NCBI GenBank assembly: GCA_036768485.1
Contig: JAVLUZ010000142.1
Coordinates: forward strand, 3,285,848-3,349,847
Reading direction: 5' to 3'
DNA from: Mermis nigrescens
Lineage: Eukaryota > Nematoda > Enoplea > Mermithida > Mermithidae
DNA: 64,000 nt
Shown here: one piece after another, positions 25,301-40,400 of the stretch
How positions within the stretch are numbered: position 1 is the stretch's first letter
How the letters are laid out: every line of letters starts with the position of its first letter
The notes under the pieces: generated by a model
What the model was told of the DNA's origin: nothing
What the model saw: only the letters and a program-made list of their open reading frames with translations
The model's database searches: none
Program-made: the position numbers and the translations under genes

Positions 25301-28300
25301 GGCAGCGACAAAATTCTGGGTGTCTGGGTGGTATAAATCAGGCGGAATTCCCGAAGATTGTGCCAAAAATTCAGCTCTGGGGGTCTATTGATTTTGGGGG
25401 AGCGACCAAATTCTGGGGGTCATAACCCCCTCCCCCAATAGGTGCGCAAGGTCAAACTTTCAGCGGGAGAGGGGTAAACAAAATTGGGTAGATAGCTAAG
25501 TATTTCGTGAAAACGCTTCTATAGCCTTTCTGGGCTCAGAAAATTAGCTATATAGCCTTTTTGGACTCATAAGCATAGCTATACAGTTCTTGTCATGGAA
25601 ATTGCAAACGCAGCGCCGCTGTGATCTACTACGATTTACCAACTACAGTAGATCGTAAGCGCTTCTACCGTAGTCACGCGTGTTCGGCCATAGAAAGATT
25701 GCGTTCGGCATTAGAAGATTGCAGCTAGCAAATTGCGTTATTTGTCACACAAACGGTAAATAATTCTCAATCTGCTTTGATTTTTTGCATGCGTGCGTCT
25801 CAAAAGTGCGTGCATGCTGCAGGTTTAGTCCGAGAAAAAGGTAAAAATAGATTGGAATTTTCGTGCATATCATTATAATTCTCGTTTCCTCCATTGGAAT
25901 CTTATCCAAGAGATATTGGGCATAAAAAATGAAAGAAAATAGTATTTCCCTTGTGCGATCAATTGCATATTGCTCTGCCGACAAAAGAGCATTTTAAAAT
26001 TAATTTCAGGCTGAGAGCGTTCTGCATTTTAAAAACAAATTCATAGCCAATGAAGAGCAAAAGATTCAAAAATCATATGGGCCCAAAAATTTCTTTTGCC
26101 ATTATTTATATGATTTTAAAAGCGCATCTTTTTGACTAAATCAAAATTAAAAATAAAATCAAAGCAAATTGCTCTCATCTTTTGGACAAAAAGGTTTTTA
26201 AAAAAGGTATTTTCATTCTTCTACAAACCATATCTTTCACTATTATATTGCGAAATTGGGAAGAGAGAATGAATAGTGACTGTAAGCTCTAAGCTAGATA
26301 GAAAATTTAACAAAATAGTGAAATACAGATGAAAAATAGTTTTGCAAATTAATTGTACATCATCCTTAGTGGATCACGGATAGTAGAATGAGATGACTCT
26401 TCTTAATGTGTATTAATACAAACATGCGGTATGCGTGTCTTTTTCTTTAACCAATCAGGGAGAGTAATACGAGCACGCCAGCGTAAAGCTGGAAAGATAA
26501 AAATAGCCAAGCTGGCCGTTCTTAGAGGGAACTGACATGGAATACGACTAGACAGGAATTTGAAAATTGATATTTAAAATTAATTTTTAAAACGAATGAA
26601 TCAATTAATTAATCATAAATCTTTATTCGATTCTTTTCATAGTGCTGAAAAGAATAATAAAATTAATCATAATGTCATACCAGCACAGCATGGGGATTCT
26701 GGGGGGATGAAACCTAAATAATTTTGTATTAAAAACACCGTTGATGCTCCTTCCTTCTGGCCACAAATGGCCATGGGGGATTGTGACCCCAGAAGTTGAA
26801 ATACAGTACGCGCCTGGAATTTTGCTTGCGCAGTCTACATTAACTTTTGTTGCACTCGGGTTTTAGCGAGCGGACCTCAGTGGCCATTAGTGGGCCGCTG
26901 TTAAGCACTTACAGCCGATTGACGGACTGCTTTCGAACTACTGCGGCCGTTTGTGGACTGCTGCGGCCGTTGGATGCTGACTGCAGTTACTTTACTGTAA
27001 GTACGGAAACATGTATGTATAGTATTGCTGCCAGCATATTGCGTTATCTGTCGCACAAACAGGCAAAAAAATTTTCTCAATCTGCTTTGATTTTTCGCAT
27101 GCCTGCGTTTCAAAAGTGTGTGCGTGCAGCAGGTCCAGTCCGAGAAAAAAGGTAAAAATAGATTGGAATTTTCGTGCATATCCTTATAACTATCGTGTCC
27201 TCCACTGGAATCTCATCTAAGAGATAATGGGCATAAAAATGAAAGAGAATAGTATTTCCTGTGTGCGATCGATTGCATATTGCTCTGCAGCAAAAGAGCA
27301 TTTTAAAATTAATTTCAGGCTGAGAGCTTTCCGCGTTTTCGAACAAATTCATGGTTAAAAAAGAGCAAAAGATTTAAGAATCATATAGGCCCGAAATTTA
27401 TTTTGCCATTAGTTATATGATTTTAAAAAGCGCATCATTTCGAGTAAATCAAAATTAGCAATAAAATCAAAGCTAATTGCTCTTATCTTTTGGAGGGGAA
27501 GGTTTTTCAAAAGGGTATTTTTCTTCTTCTACAAACCATATTTTTCACTCTTATATTGCAAAATTGGGAAGAGAGTATGAATAGTGACTGTAAGGTCTAA
27601 GCTAAATATAAAATTTAACAAAATAGTGAAATTCAGATGACAAATAGTTTTGCAAATTAATTGTACATCATAAAATTTTGTTAAAATGGACTAAACAATA
27701 AATATCGTATTGCCTTTGAAATACAAAATTGACAAAAAGCTCCTGATTATCCGCTTTCCAAGATATTTTGTATCTTCGCTTTTTTCATTTATTTATATAC
27801 AATATGTACATCAATAATATAACATCATATAATGTCTGTCTCCTCAGGCAAGCATATAGTTCAAAAAAATATTGCCTGTTCTATTATTTCGCGCAAATTT
27901 TATTCTGACACCCAACTTCCTTCGTAATTTTTCGTGTTCAATTAAAGTACTTTACATGCGTATCTACTATTTTGTATTTATTCTATTCAGTGGACATACA
28001 CCTACACACACATGTATTCAACGCAAAGCTTGAAAACACGAAAACACATTTTTATCTCCTGATATTTTAATGCACAAGCACAAAAAGATTTTGCTCGCGT
28101 TCCCTGCTCTCTGTTTGACTGAGGACGCATAAATTTTGCTGATCAGATGCGAATTGGCTGGCGTCTGCAACAGGCTGTGCGTAAAACTTGAATCTCCTGC
28201 GCAAAAAGTGTAGTAATCGAGCGTCGAATTTCGACTTAACTTAAATGGGAATAAATCGAAATATTGCAACCAAAATAACTCAGTGCACTATGCACGATGT

Positions 28301-31300
28301 ACAATTAATTAGCAAAACTATTTGTCATCTGTATTTCACTATTTTGTTAAATTTTATATTTAGCTTAGACCTTACAGTTACTATTGCACTATTCATTCTC
28401 TCTTCCCAATTTTGTCAATATAAGAGTGAAAAATATGGTTTGTAGAAGAAGGAAAATACCCTTTTGAAAAACCATTTCCTCTAAAAGATAAGAGCATTTG
28501 CTTTGATTTTATTGCTAATTTTGATTTTGTCGAAAAGATGCGCTTTTTAAAATCATATAACTAATGGCAAAAGAAATTTCGTGCTTATGATTTTTAAATC
28601 TTTTACTCTTTATTAGCCATGAATTTGTTTTAAAACGCGGAACGCTCTCAGCCTGAAATTAATTTTGAAATGCTCTTTTGCTGCAGAGCAATATGCAATC
28701 GATCGCACACAGGAAATACTATTCTCTTTCATTTTTATGCCCATTATCTTTTAGATGAGATTCCAATGGAGGAAACGAGAGTTATAATGATATGCACGAA
28801 AATTCCAATCTATTTTTACCTTTGTTTCTTGGACTGGACCTGCTACACGCACACACTTTTGAAACGCAGGCATGCGAAAAGTCAAAGCAGATTGAGAAAA
28901 TTTTTTTGCCCGTTTGTGCGACAGATAACGCAATATGCTAGCAGCGATACTATACATGTTTCCGTACTTACAGTAAAATAACTGCAGTCAGCATCCAACG
29001 GCCGCTGCAGTCCACGAACAGCCGCGGTAGTTTGAAAGCAGTCCGTCAATCGGCTGCAAGTGCTTAACAGCGGCCCACTAATGGCCACTGAGGTCCGCTC
29101 GCTAAAATCCGACTGCAACAAAAGTTAATGGAGACTGCGCATGCAAAATTCCAGGCGCGTACTGTACATACCCCTGCAAATTATTGTAGACCCCAAAATT
29201 CTATTTTTAGTTATATTTTTGGCGATTTACCTTATTCTGATCCCCTAGAATTTAGGTGCTGCATATTTAAAATTTTTGTCACATAAAATAAACTAAATAA
29301 TAAATATTGTTATGCCTTTGAACCACAAAATTGATAAAAAAATTCCTCATTATCCGCTTTCGAAAATATTTTGTATCTTCGCTTTTTTCATTTATTTACG
29401 ATATGTACATCAATAATATATTCACTTCAGAAGTGAAATAGATCACAAAGTGTCTGTCTCCTCAGGCAAGCATATAGTTCAAAAAACATTGCCCGTTCTA
29501 TTATTTCGCGCAAATTTTATTTTTGACCAGCCAGCTTTCTTCGCAATTTTTCTTGTTCAATTATCTACCATTTTGTATTTATTCTATTCAGCGGATATAC
29601 GCCTACACACATGTAATAAACGCAAGGCTTGAAAACAACAACAAATTTTTACCTCCTGATATTGTAATACACAAGCTCACAAAGATTTTTCTAGCGTGTT
29701 CCCTAGGTCTATATGATTTTTAAATCTTTTGCTCTTCATTGGCGATGAATTTGTTTTAAAACGCCGAACGTTCTCAGCCTGAAATTAATTTTAAAATGCC
29801 CTTTTGCAGCAGAGCAATACGCAATTGATCGCATGCAGGAAATACTATTTTGTTTCATTTTTTATGCCCATTATCTCTTACATGACATTCCAATGGAGGA
29901 AATGGGAATTATAATGATATGCACAAAAATTCCAATCTATTTTTACCTTTTTTCTCGGACTGGACCTGCAGCATGCACACACTTTTGGGACGCACGCATG
30001 CAAAAAATCAAAGCAGATTGAGAAATTTTTTCCCCGTTTGTGTGACAAATAACGCAATATGCTAGCTGTGATCTACTAACGCTGAACGCAATCTTTCTAA
30101 GGCCGAACACGCGTGGCTATGGTAAAAGCGCTTACGTTCTACTGTAGTTGGTCAACCGTAGTAAATCACAGCGGTGCTGCGTTTGCAATTTCCGTGACAA
30201 GAACTGTATATAGCCTTTTTGGACTAAAAATAGCTACGTATTTAGCCCTTTTTGGAGTCGAGAAAATAGCTATATATCCTTTTGAAACTCAGAAAAGACA
30301 ACTATGTATAGCATCCCTGAGCTAAAACGGTATGTTTGTGAGTCAAAAAAGGCTATAAAACTATTTTTCTGAGTCAAAAAAGGCTATAAATGTAGCTCAT
30401 TTTCTGAAGGCTATATATCTATCAGTTTTTCAGAGCTGAGAGGGGGGCAATATTTCCCCTCACCCCCATGCTCTTGTATGCCCCCAACCTCCCAACGTCC
30501 ATGTGCGGCTGGCACAGCCTGTTTTAAAGTAACAAATTGCGCTATATACATAGATCGCCCTTTTCGTTTAATTATTATTAATGATTTATTTAAATATTAC
30601 TATCCTTTCTATGTAATGTACTTTAAGAGGACTTAAAGAACTAAACACTTGCTTCGGGCGCTTGAATAGATGTGTTAGGCTGCCTGACGGCCAGTGGTGC
30701 CACGAGGCGGGGTGGCGGTCGACAAAAGTGAATATTCAAATCGCTAAGCACGTGATAAACATGACTCAAATCGTGGAGAATCATTTGCATAGAGCTGAAA
30801 AAGCCACTGACTTGCCTTCCACGCTCTTCCTGTAATCAACGATATCTATTGACTACTGTGATTCTCGCTTAAAAGTGTATTCTTCAATGCTGACAAAGAC
30901 AGAAACAAGACACATTGATTAATAGACTGGCAGTAAATAATTAACCCAACATTTTTTTAGGTTCTATTGACACGCTTTCATTCTTTTGTCATTTTTTATC
31001 GATATAATTTCAAAAGTTGGATACTCAACGTAAAAAAATTGCTTCATCTCCTAGAGCTCAAACCGCAACATTTTTGAGGAATTTACGATTAAATTTCCAT
31101 AACTTATTTTGCGTGCATTAATCAGCAATGTTCTCAACACAGTGAAGAGCAAGATAGAAAAGATAATTAATAACGTTTTTAAATGAATATAGTACATAGT
31201 TGTATACATGTAATTTTACTGGCAGCTCAAAATTGCGTTATTTAAACCTTTGTGTATAGTTTGATCAAAGGTTTTTAATAGAAAGTAAGCAACTATTTCA

Positions 31301-34300
31301 ATCAGAGATCTGAAATTTTGGTAATTTCTATTCTGGAACTAGATCGCTCGTCTCGAAAATTTTGGGCAAATTAGAAAACCTATGGAGGAGAAGAAATGAC
31401 CATTTCACATAGAATGAATCATACATGGGCAAGTTAGAGGTGGTCAGAGGGGTGGGGGTGAAATCCAGGAATAGTCATATAGTAAAATATAGTCATTGCT
31501 TTTGTACAAGGTCCGGTTGAACAAGACAAATTCGGTCCTCATAAGTCAACGTACATTCTGCACATGCAAATTTTAGGATACTTTTATATGGTACAGTAGC
31601 TCGTTATGTGCGGTAAACCGGGCGTCTTGGCCCAAATTAGGGAAATTTAGCCAGTTCGTAAGTTTCTAGCCATGAAAAATAAATAGGGCACAAAGTGCAG
31701 GAAAATTTGATATTTGTATCGTTTTCAGGCAGAATTTTCGACTTTTTCACCGCGGTCAGCTCAAGAATTGTCTCTCAACACTTTCTGACAGTATCTGATT
31801 TTCCAAAAACCGTAGGTAGGACTTATCTCCTCACTTCACCCCTATGCCCCCTATGCCCGTGTGTGGAATGAATCTATATGATCTATGTATACGTAGGTGC
31901 GAGAGCTTGCTTTTTACTTTCAATGATCAAATGAGCGCGATTTCTTACATCTCTAGAATAATCCTCTTCGTTTCCTAACAGCGCTAAATAACGCTGCATA
32001 TGCGGCTGTAAACGTTCTTGCAAGCTTAGAACGCTTCCGACGACCGATGCGTAATAGTTGACAGACGCTTCTCGCCTAAAAATACAGCTAACGCTGCTCA
32101 ATGTTCAGAATTAATAGAAAAAAAACTCAGTCAATGTATGTATTCGCATTGTATACACCATTACGTGTAATAGTGGGGTAGGAGATACAAAAACTCAACG
32201 TCCGCTCGTTTTCTAAAAGACTGTAATTTGTAACACTATAATTTTAAACAAAAACTTGTGTTTTTAGGGCCATTTTTAAATGCTTTCAGGCATTTTTCAC
32301 CAAAATTATATGGATCATTTACCCCCCCCCATCTAAAGCTGCCCGGCTCAGCTATTCCTCCAAAAATTTTTGAGCCGCTACATGCACATATGATTACATA
32401 CATATATTACACGTTGGAAGTAAAATGCCTTGCGGTGGGATGTTCGGATGTCCTTTGCTCATCGTGAAAGTCAGAACGCTGAGACGACCTGGCAACATTT
32501 TCACTGGAAGTCGCGTGTTCAATGGACTTTGGTTCGCTAAGGGCCGGCTTATTATCTGAATTTTCCGTTAAGCGTTGTTCACTCTTCGAAGGATCATGGT
32601 CATCATTTTCTTCGCGTAAACTACGCTGTTGCTCAAAAAGCGAACCATTGTGCATAAGATTCGATGACCAGGGGTCAGCAGCATACAAGTAACAGGGAAG
32701 GTGGGGATCCCCACCCAAAGTTGGTCATCCCACCACCCACCCCCAACAAAAAAATTTTTGACCCCCCCCCGATTTTAGGAAAAAATATAACTTTATGCCT
32801 TTTTAGGTGTTTTTTCTGTTTTAGCCAAAACTTTGCGGTCATTTATCCTCCATAAAAAAGGCCGGAGACACCCCACGCTAAATTTGGAGCCGCTACATGT
32901 TCGGTCGACAGGGTACCCGAACCAGCCGGTCTTTAGCCGTCCGGGTTCGGGTGTGAGTTATTACTCTGCTTACACTTTTTAGAAAATATTTGAGCACGTT
33001 TTTTGCCAATAAAATACGTCAACATATTTAGAAGCTAATTTAAAAAAGTAGAAGCTGCTGCAAATAGGGGGTGACACGGGTATTACTTCCGCTGAAGAGT
33101 TAGTCAGACAAGTAGTGTCCAGCGATTTTGAGCTGATGGAACGTTTTTTGCATCATTTTTGAGGTCAAAATCAGTAAAAATGTCAAAAAATTTCATGTAC
33201 TTTTTACCTAAAAAGCGTTACAAATTGATCAATTTCTGTATTTTTTAGTGGTAAAAGTGATATAATGTACTTTAAATGTGATAAAAATACTTTAGAAATG
33301 CGAAATTACCACGAAAAGACGTTTTATAGGCTATTTGACCATTTTGGTCGTCAGAACAAAAAAAATTTGTGAACACTAAATTCACTGCTTTCGATTTCTA
33401 AGATTAGACCATCCCTGCGGACATTAACCTTGTGCACCGATGATACGCTGCATGCCACAACGCGGCTTTATAGCTCAAATTTAAAAGCCTATTGCTGTCT
33501 TACTTTTGAAAGCGCTATTTCTCATTACATATTTTCCAAGCAATGGACAAAAATGTTCCAATGTACAGAAAATGAGCGCTATTTCATAAAAATATTATTT
33601 ACGTGTAAAAAATTTTTACTCATAAACAATAAACAAATGGAAAGAGTTCAGCATGTAAAACGATTATATATATTTTTAAACTAATGATTTTCATTCATTC
33701 CTCAGGTTCTAATGCTGTAAATAATGAAAGCAGCTTTAACACTGACGGAATCAAAAGAAAAATTGATATTTGATTGTGAAACTTCGTGTATGTATGTAAG
33801 TGAGTACAACAGGAGCGTAAGCAGGATTTTTTAAGGAAGCGGTCATAAATTGAAGACCCTATATTTGGGATATGTTCGCCGGGGCACAAAATTAAGTGCA
33901 TTTTCTGACGTTTCCGAATATACTCTATCCACTTAGCTCATAAAATTCAAATTTTTCGAAAAAATTTATTTTCTCTTAATATGCCATGAAAAAATGACGT
34001 TTTATTGGCCGCGTTTGAGACAAAGCTATGGAAAATAATTATCCTACATGGCGCGGAGCGTTTAAAGTTTTTGGAATTTTTGAATGAAAGGATGCCAATT
34101 TCAATTATTTTCCATGCATTATCTTACCTTTCTAAAATTATTTTGGGCTAAGGGGATGGGTGCAACCGCCCCCGCGCCCCGCCCCCTGCGTACGCACATG
34201 TGTGCACATAAGCTGACCGTTAAAAAAAGACAAAATGATTAAAAAGGAAAAGCTCTAAGTAAATTTAACACATCAAAAACAAAAAGAATATATGATTAAT

Positions 34301-34365
34301 TTGAATTGATTTTCACCTAATCTACTTCAATTATACATCAAATCAGCTGAAACTTTTAGGTAAAG

Positions 34366-34410
<45 letters not shown>

Positions 34411-37400
34411 TCATTATTATAATGCATTTTATCGTCATTTATTATTATAAATTATCGCGCCGACATATTACATTGCTAACGTTCTATAGTATGTATAAAC
34501 GTAGTTATATATAGCTTACCTCAATATGAAACAAAGAGTGATTCATACGACTGAGCAAGTGTTCCAGATGATGCAATCGAGCAAAAGCTGGACTTTCAAT
34601 CACTTGCAAGTTTGGATCATCCCGAAGAATGATGTTCACTGCGACAGATTCATCCGCATTCTGAATTTGACAGTTAACGGAATGTACACAATCAAGATCA
34701 ATTGTGCATACAAACAAATACTGTAAAACACACAGGTAGCTATAAAATGCACTTATGTTTAAAAACATTGCAACACTTAATTAAGCAAATCAACGGTCTA
34801 GTGATAGCACCAACCGCTAATTTGTACTACTAAGAAGCACTGGCATTAATTAATTCAGTAGGACAGTAAAAAGTAATGCGCTGCCTGCTTTTTAACGTTT
34901 CCTCTTCTTTTTATCGGAATAAAACATGCATTAGCTTTTAAAGAAACCTGTTTGATCTCTTACCGAGAATAGATCGTCCGTGTCAACCCTCGAACATTTC
35001 GAACTTTCATAGTTACTTTAATCTTTTTCTTTTATTTTTTCCATTCCGTGTGAGTCTTTATTTCAATTTTTGCCATTCCATTGAAAATAAATGCAGCACT
35101 GATAATTACATACTAGTTGCGGTGCAACCCAGAAAATTTTGAAATTTTTCGGCATTTTCAGCCGTTTTAATCCTTCAAAAATCTTTTTATATTAAAAGAG
35201 ACGGTCCCAAAAAGTCTTTATAAATATATAACACTGGTTTCTAAAAAACCGATTTCATGTTTTCTGCCCGTATCTCCCGAAGAAAGAGCGCTGATCAAGT
35301 AAACGACGACTTATTTTTGACAGCAGCCCTTAATCTACATACAAATTGTTATATACAAGAATTCATAAGCGCGACTTTTCGTTGAAAGCAGGCCCGTATA
35401 CAGAATTTCGTTTCGAGAGCGGCACGACCAAATTTTTTTAAAAACATTAGAAGGACTAAAGGATGAATTAAAGACGTTTTATGACCACTTGAGCTGTACA
35501 CTTTGTGAATTTTACTACCCAAATGCCTTAAATATAATGAGAATTCAATGGACACCCTCTTGAACAAATCTCATTTTTTGCATAAAACCTGGGCAGAACA
35601 ATAGACAGACATAGATGCAAAATACGCTTCAGGTTATATAAAGACTCGCGCTGTGAAATTCAGCGCGAAGCGCCTTAAATTTTATGCGGTTTTTGGCTAA
35701 AAAAGCAAAAGGGGAGTTAAGGAAAAGATGAATCTCATATTTCGTTTCGAAGGGGCGCGTGCCCCCCCCTATCCCACCGGTGTCAAGGCCTGTAGTTTGA
35801 TATAAATATTCCGTCAAACTTATCTAATAACCCTTACTATTCATATTCAAGAAGAAATTTCAGGTTTTATCGATATTTGATTTAATTATGATAATTCTTT
35901 AATAAAATGTCATTTTTTCAAACTTTGCTGAAAAATTCTAATTATTCATCCATAACACATTGTACTGCTAGAAAATACTTATACGACGTTTGCTTAACAT
36001 TCTATGCAAGAAAACAGTGCGAAATGATGCAAGTTATAAAAATATAATTCCGTTGCAATGACGACATATTTTTTATGGTTTTTTAGGGGCCCGTGATTTT
36101 TATTTAGATCAAACCGAGTTTTTCTATATTTTTTGGCGAAAATTTATACGCTTCCTGCAAAACTAGTATTGGGCAAAGTCTGTGCTGGTTTTTTAGGGTA
36201 CATTTGTTTTTTTATTTGCCTTGACTTTGACGGTATACTGTAGTTTTTGGACATGTGGCAAATTTTTTTTTGAGAGTAGTCTATCTGAGGGGCCAACTTA
36301 AAAATTTAAAAAATTTCCACAGCGTTGAATACTGGAGAAGTTATCGATGCTCGAAAATGCATGAAAAAAGCATCAAAATTGATAATTCTTCGGAACTTTC
36401 CGGGAAATTTGTAACTCAAGTTTGGAAATGTTCCGAAAAGTAACCATGTTTTCTTTATTTCTATTTTATATGGCAAGGCTCTTACGCTGGCAAAGTATCA
36501 TTAAACATCTTCTCTTACTTACTGAGAAAAGGGGTGGTTTTTTGGTTCCCAAAATCGGTGGTCCTTCATAGGTGAGCACTATACTCGTACATCTAGAACT
36601 AGAAAAATTTTTGCTGATTGTAAAAAATATAGCTACAACCTTCGTCGTAAAAAATATAGCTATAATCTTCGTGAAATTGTTTCATTCACTCTGCGGAGTT
36701 GCGGGTTCGCCTATTCATTAGTGTGAAGTCACTTCTTGATCCTATACTGACTCTGTGCCCACGTATGTATGATTTGATAGTCATTATAATTGTTATTATA
36801 ATACAATGACAGTAAAAATAAACAATATGTAAGATATCATCACAAGACAGCATTGTCAGATAAATCACTCGAGGCTCTGATATACTTTTTACCAGAAATG
36901 ACAATGTTTACTGAAAACAAAATAAAGACAACCAAAAAATTTATCTCTTAATAGAATGGCATATGAGTTCCTACAACTCAGCTTGATATGTAACTTAAGC
37001 AATATAAAATATGCATATCGGATATGATTGGCAAACTACCTGAGGTCCCACATTTACAGTAGCTCGACGTCCGACTTCTCCCAATCGATTCAATATTCTA
37101 TGAATACTATCCATAAAAGAAAACGAGACTGAAAGCTCCGAGAGAAATCAGATACATCTAAAAAACGCGTAACTTTACGATGTTGTACTTAGAAATAATT
37201 ACATGCATATAGAAGCGTCGACAGGAATTTTCTAAAGGGGGATGCATCTTATATTTTTTAGTATATATCGACATGCTCTACCCATTGGCACAAAAACAGA
37301 TTTTATTTTCAAATTTTTCAACCCTTCGTCTTCGTTCAACTGGAAGCATGTATTACTAAATAAGGTTCTCCTGTGTGCACTGCGCAGGATCAATATGTTG

Positions 37401-40400
37401 TTAATACAGAAGCGCGATAAACAAAAAGTTGGGTATCTAAAGCAGTGTTCTTTGCACAAGGTTCCTTCGAAAATGTACAAAAGCGTGTTAAAAGTGCGGT
37501 TTTCGACTTTGAGTATGTAAATTGCTTTAGCCAGTTTTTGCCTCTCTGACAACCAAGAATACAAAAATCATCAATATGGCGCGCAGCATCTTAATAAAAA
37601 TTTAAATATTTTAAACGTTTCGAAGTATAATTAGCACGCTGGGATAAAAGGCTCCTCATCAAGATAAATGGCATCATTTGCTCATGTTAGTGAAAACTTA
37701 CAAGGGACGAACAGATTAGAGCTGTGCCGGGGCCAGACCCCGGCCCAGGCCCCGGCGCCGGGGCCTAGGCCCCGGGCCGGGGCCAGGCTGGCCCCGGCAC
37801 CGGGGCCGGGGCCAATGTTAGAGTTGATTATAATGTAGAAAATTGATAATGTTCTGGGTAGATTTACCTTCAAACTCAATTTCAAGCAAACCACAGATCC
37901 TGCTGATTCAAATCTTTATTTCACTATGTCAGATTGGTGCGAATTTCTAGTTAATAATCAAAATTGACATATTTTAAATTGCAATTCATTTAGACGAGCA
38001 TTTCCAGCTTGCTTGGTAGCAGACAGCTACGTCTATCAGAACAAATAGAATAATAAGCCTAAAAAAGTGCAAAGTAAAGCACATTGAAAAACGCATCCAA
38101 GTCAGAGGAGTTAAATCCATACATGGGCAGCTCAAAAAGTCTAGAAGTCCACAATTTTTCAAAGTTAAAAAGTGCCTGATAATATATGGTAGAGCGAAAA
38201 AACACCGTTTTCTCGCGTTTCTCAATGAGAGCTATCCATAAGCATCAAAAAACCGCAGAAAAACAGAAAAAATTCTGAAAATCAATTTCTGGGGGGTCTA
38301 GCGGATTTTTTTGGGGGGGGGAGAATGTGAATTCTGGGGGGTCTAGATCCCCCGATGCCCATGTTCTGTTATATCTTGTAATCCCAACAAATATTAACGC
38401 TTGACGTGCATATCTACAAGCAAGAATATATGCATAGGTACATGTAAGGGGTAGGGCAGGGTCGTACTATGAGCATGGTAAAGCACGCTATTATTGGCCC
38501 CGGCCCCGGCCCCGGCAAAAAAGGCGGCCCCGGCACAGCTCTAGAACAGATAATAAAATTTTGACCATACAGTTTTCACCATAAAATACAAACAATTAAC
38601 ATTTATTTAAGCTCCCTAAAGGAGTGAGTTTCCCATGTTTTAACGTAGGACGTCATCATGTTTAGCACAGAAACGCAAAACATACGACGACATCCTGTGT
38701 TATGGACCTATACATTTGATTCTGAGAGAACTTTTAGGACTGTTAATTATTCGTATTTAATGGCGAGAACTGGATGCACATATATACATGTTTACGGAAA
38801 CGATATTTACGAAAAACTTTTAATAGGCAGCCTTTGATTAAGTAAAACAGCGTCAAATGGTCGAAAATTCCATATAGTATATTAGTAGTGCAAAACAATG
38901 CTATACATACTTAAAAGTCGTTTAATAAGCTGGAGTTCAAGCTTTTGGAAACGAATCATCGAGTCACTAAGTCCGTTTCGACTAAATGTTACAAACAATC
39001 AAATCAGATGTAAGTACATATATATGAATTTACCATAAAATTCTGTATATTCAAGTTGCCGACTGGCACAATCACATTTCCGACCACAATTTGCTGTTCG
39101 GAAACTTCTTGTCGATCCGTCAGAACATTATTTTGCGGCAGCTCCGGAGATTGACCAGGTAATTTTTGCACTAGATGTAGTGTCTTTCCGTCTAGATCTT
39201 AATAGAATAGGAAATTAGTGGAATAGCATTATAAAGCTTACGGTAGGCGTAAGAACTTGCCAGGAAAATAATGTGAATCCTCGCTAATATATACATACTT
39301 TACGATTATAAATCTTCCTCAGACCTAATATCTTTAGAAGATTGTACATATATCTACATCTTCAAACATATGTATTTATTTACACAGTCGAACTACATAA
39401 ATAAACACTCCAATAGCAGACACTCCAGGTTAAACTATGCTATGCTTAAGCACAGTCCTCAGTCCGCTTAGGCAGACACTTAATAAACAAAATAAAAGAC
39501 GATTTAATATTTTTTAATGAATTAATTGACAAATAAATTTTGAATTAATAAATAATATATAAATAAAATCGTTAATAAATTAAATACCCATCAATTTGCT
39601 TCACCTGTCGTCAGAAACCCGGTTAATAGACACGTCGAAATCGAAATCAAACACGCTTTTGTCCACCATTAAGGTCATAATCATACCAGCAATAATCTCA
39701 ACAATCCCACCAATTTAAAAAAACTTAGAAAATATCCTCTTTTAAGCGTTTTTAATTACCTACTATTTTGTACTCTAAAAATACCAATTTTTCAATTTCG
39801 ACAATATTTTGTTCGATTTCATTGAATTTTTCCTATTTATATTTATCTTTTTATTATCTAGAAAGAAAAAACACAGTAGCAACGTCAAAAATGGTGTTTT
39901 TAACGTGTATTGACCATTTTTGATACCAAAAAATAGTTATATGATCGTACGAGATTTGAGATTTTCACCCCCCCCAAATGCATATATACACACGCCAGAA
40001 ATTTTCACCCCCGTCCTAAAATTTTATATTTTCCTCACAAAAAGTAGAAGAGGTCCTTTTTTAAAGCAAAGCGTTTTTAGTGATCTTTTGGCTCTAAAAG
40101 TCAAACTTTGGGCGCTCCGAGCCATATTCTCATTTTTTCACTCTATATGTTGTTTTCAATCTGCTCGATTTTTTATTTTTTCAGAATTCCTCTTTCTAAA
40201 AAGAAAGAGCACCGACAAAAACACCAAAAAGTGGTGTTTTTGACGCATATCCATCGCTTTGGAGCCCGAAAAATAAACTTATAAAAAATTTTGGTTTCAT
40301 TCCCTCCAAAATTTCTATGCTGTGCATGTCTGGTGGTGACGAGACATAAATGTATGAGGAATTAGGAGAGGTCACTAATAGACCCCAGAATGGAAAAATG

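Larger units (their letters stand above)
25584..30206. mobile_element. Outer foldback element, 4.6 kb, TA-flanked
   Basis: The tip CAGTTCTTGTCATGGAAATT at 25584 is repeated in inverse, with one mismatch, ending at 30206, and both are bordered by TA as for Tc1/mariner elements. The arms share a core block (with GGAATTTTCGTGCATAT and GCATATTGCTCTGC) at about 25730-26070 and, inverted, 29720-30065. No transposase is seen, so it is non-autonomous. It is inserted in an R5 repeat, whose halves lie at 25436-25583 and 30207-30478, within BAG6-like intron 9. Confidence 0.85.
37717..38543. mobile_element. hAT-type element with GGCCCCGG-rich ends and perfect 8-bp duplication
   Basis: The ends are TAGAGCTGTGCCGGGGCC and its inverse. 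Perfect 8-bp duplications GAACAGAT lie at 37709-37716 and 38544-38551, diagnostic of hAT-type insertion. Arrays of GGCCCCGG/CCGGGGCC lie inside both ends. An R4 copy (38100-38362) is nested inside. No transposase is encoded. Confidence 0.88.
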
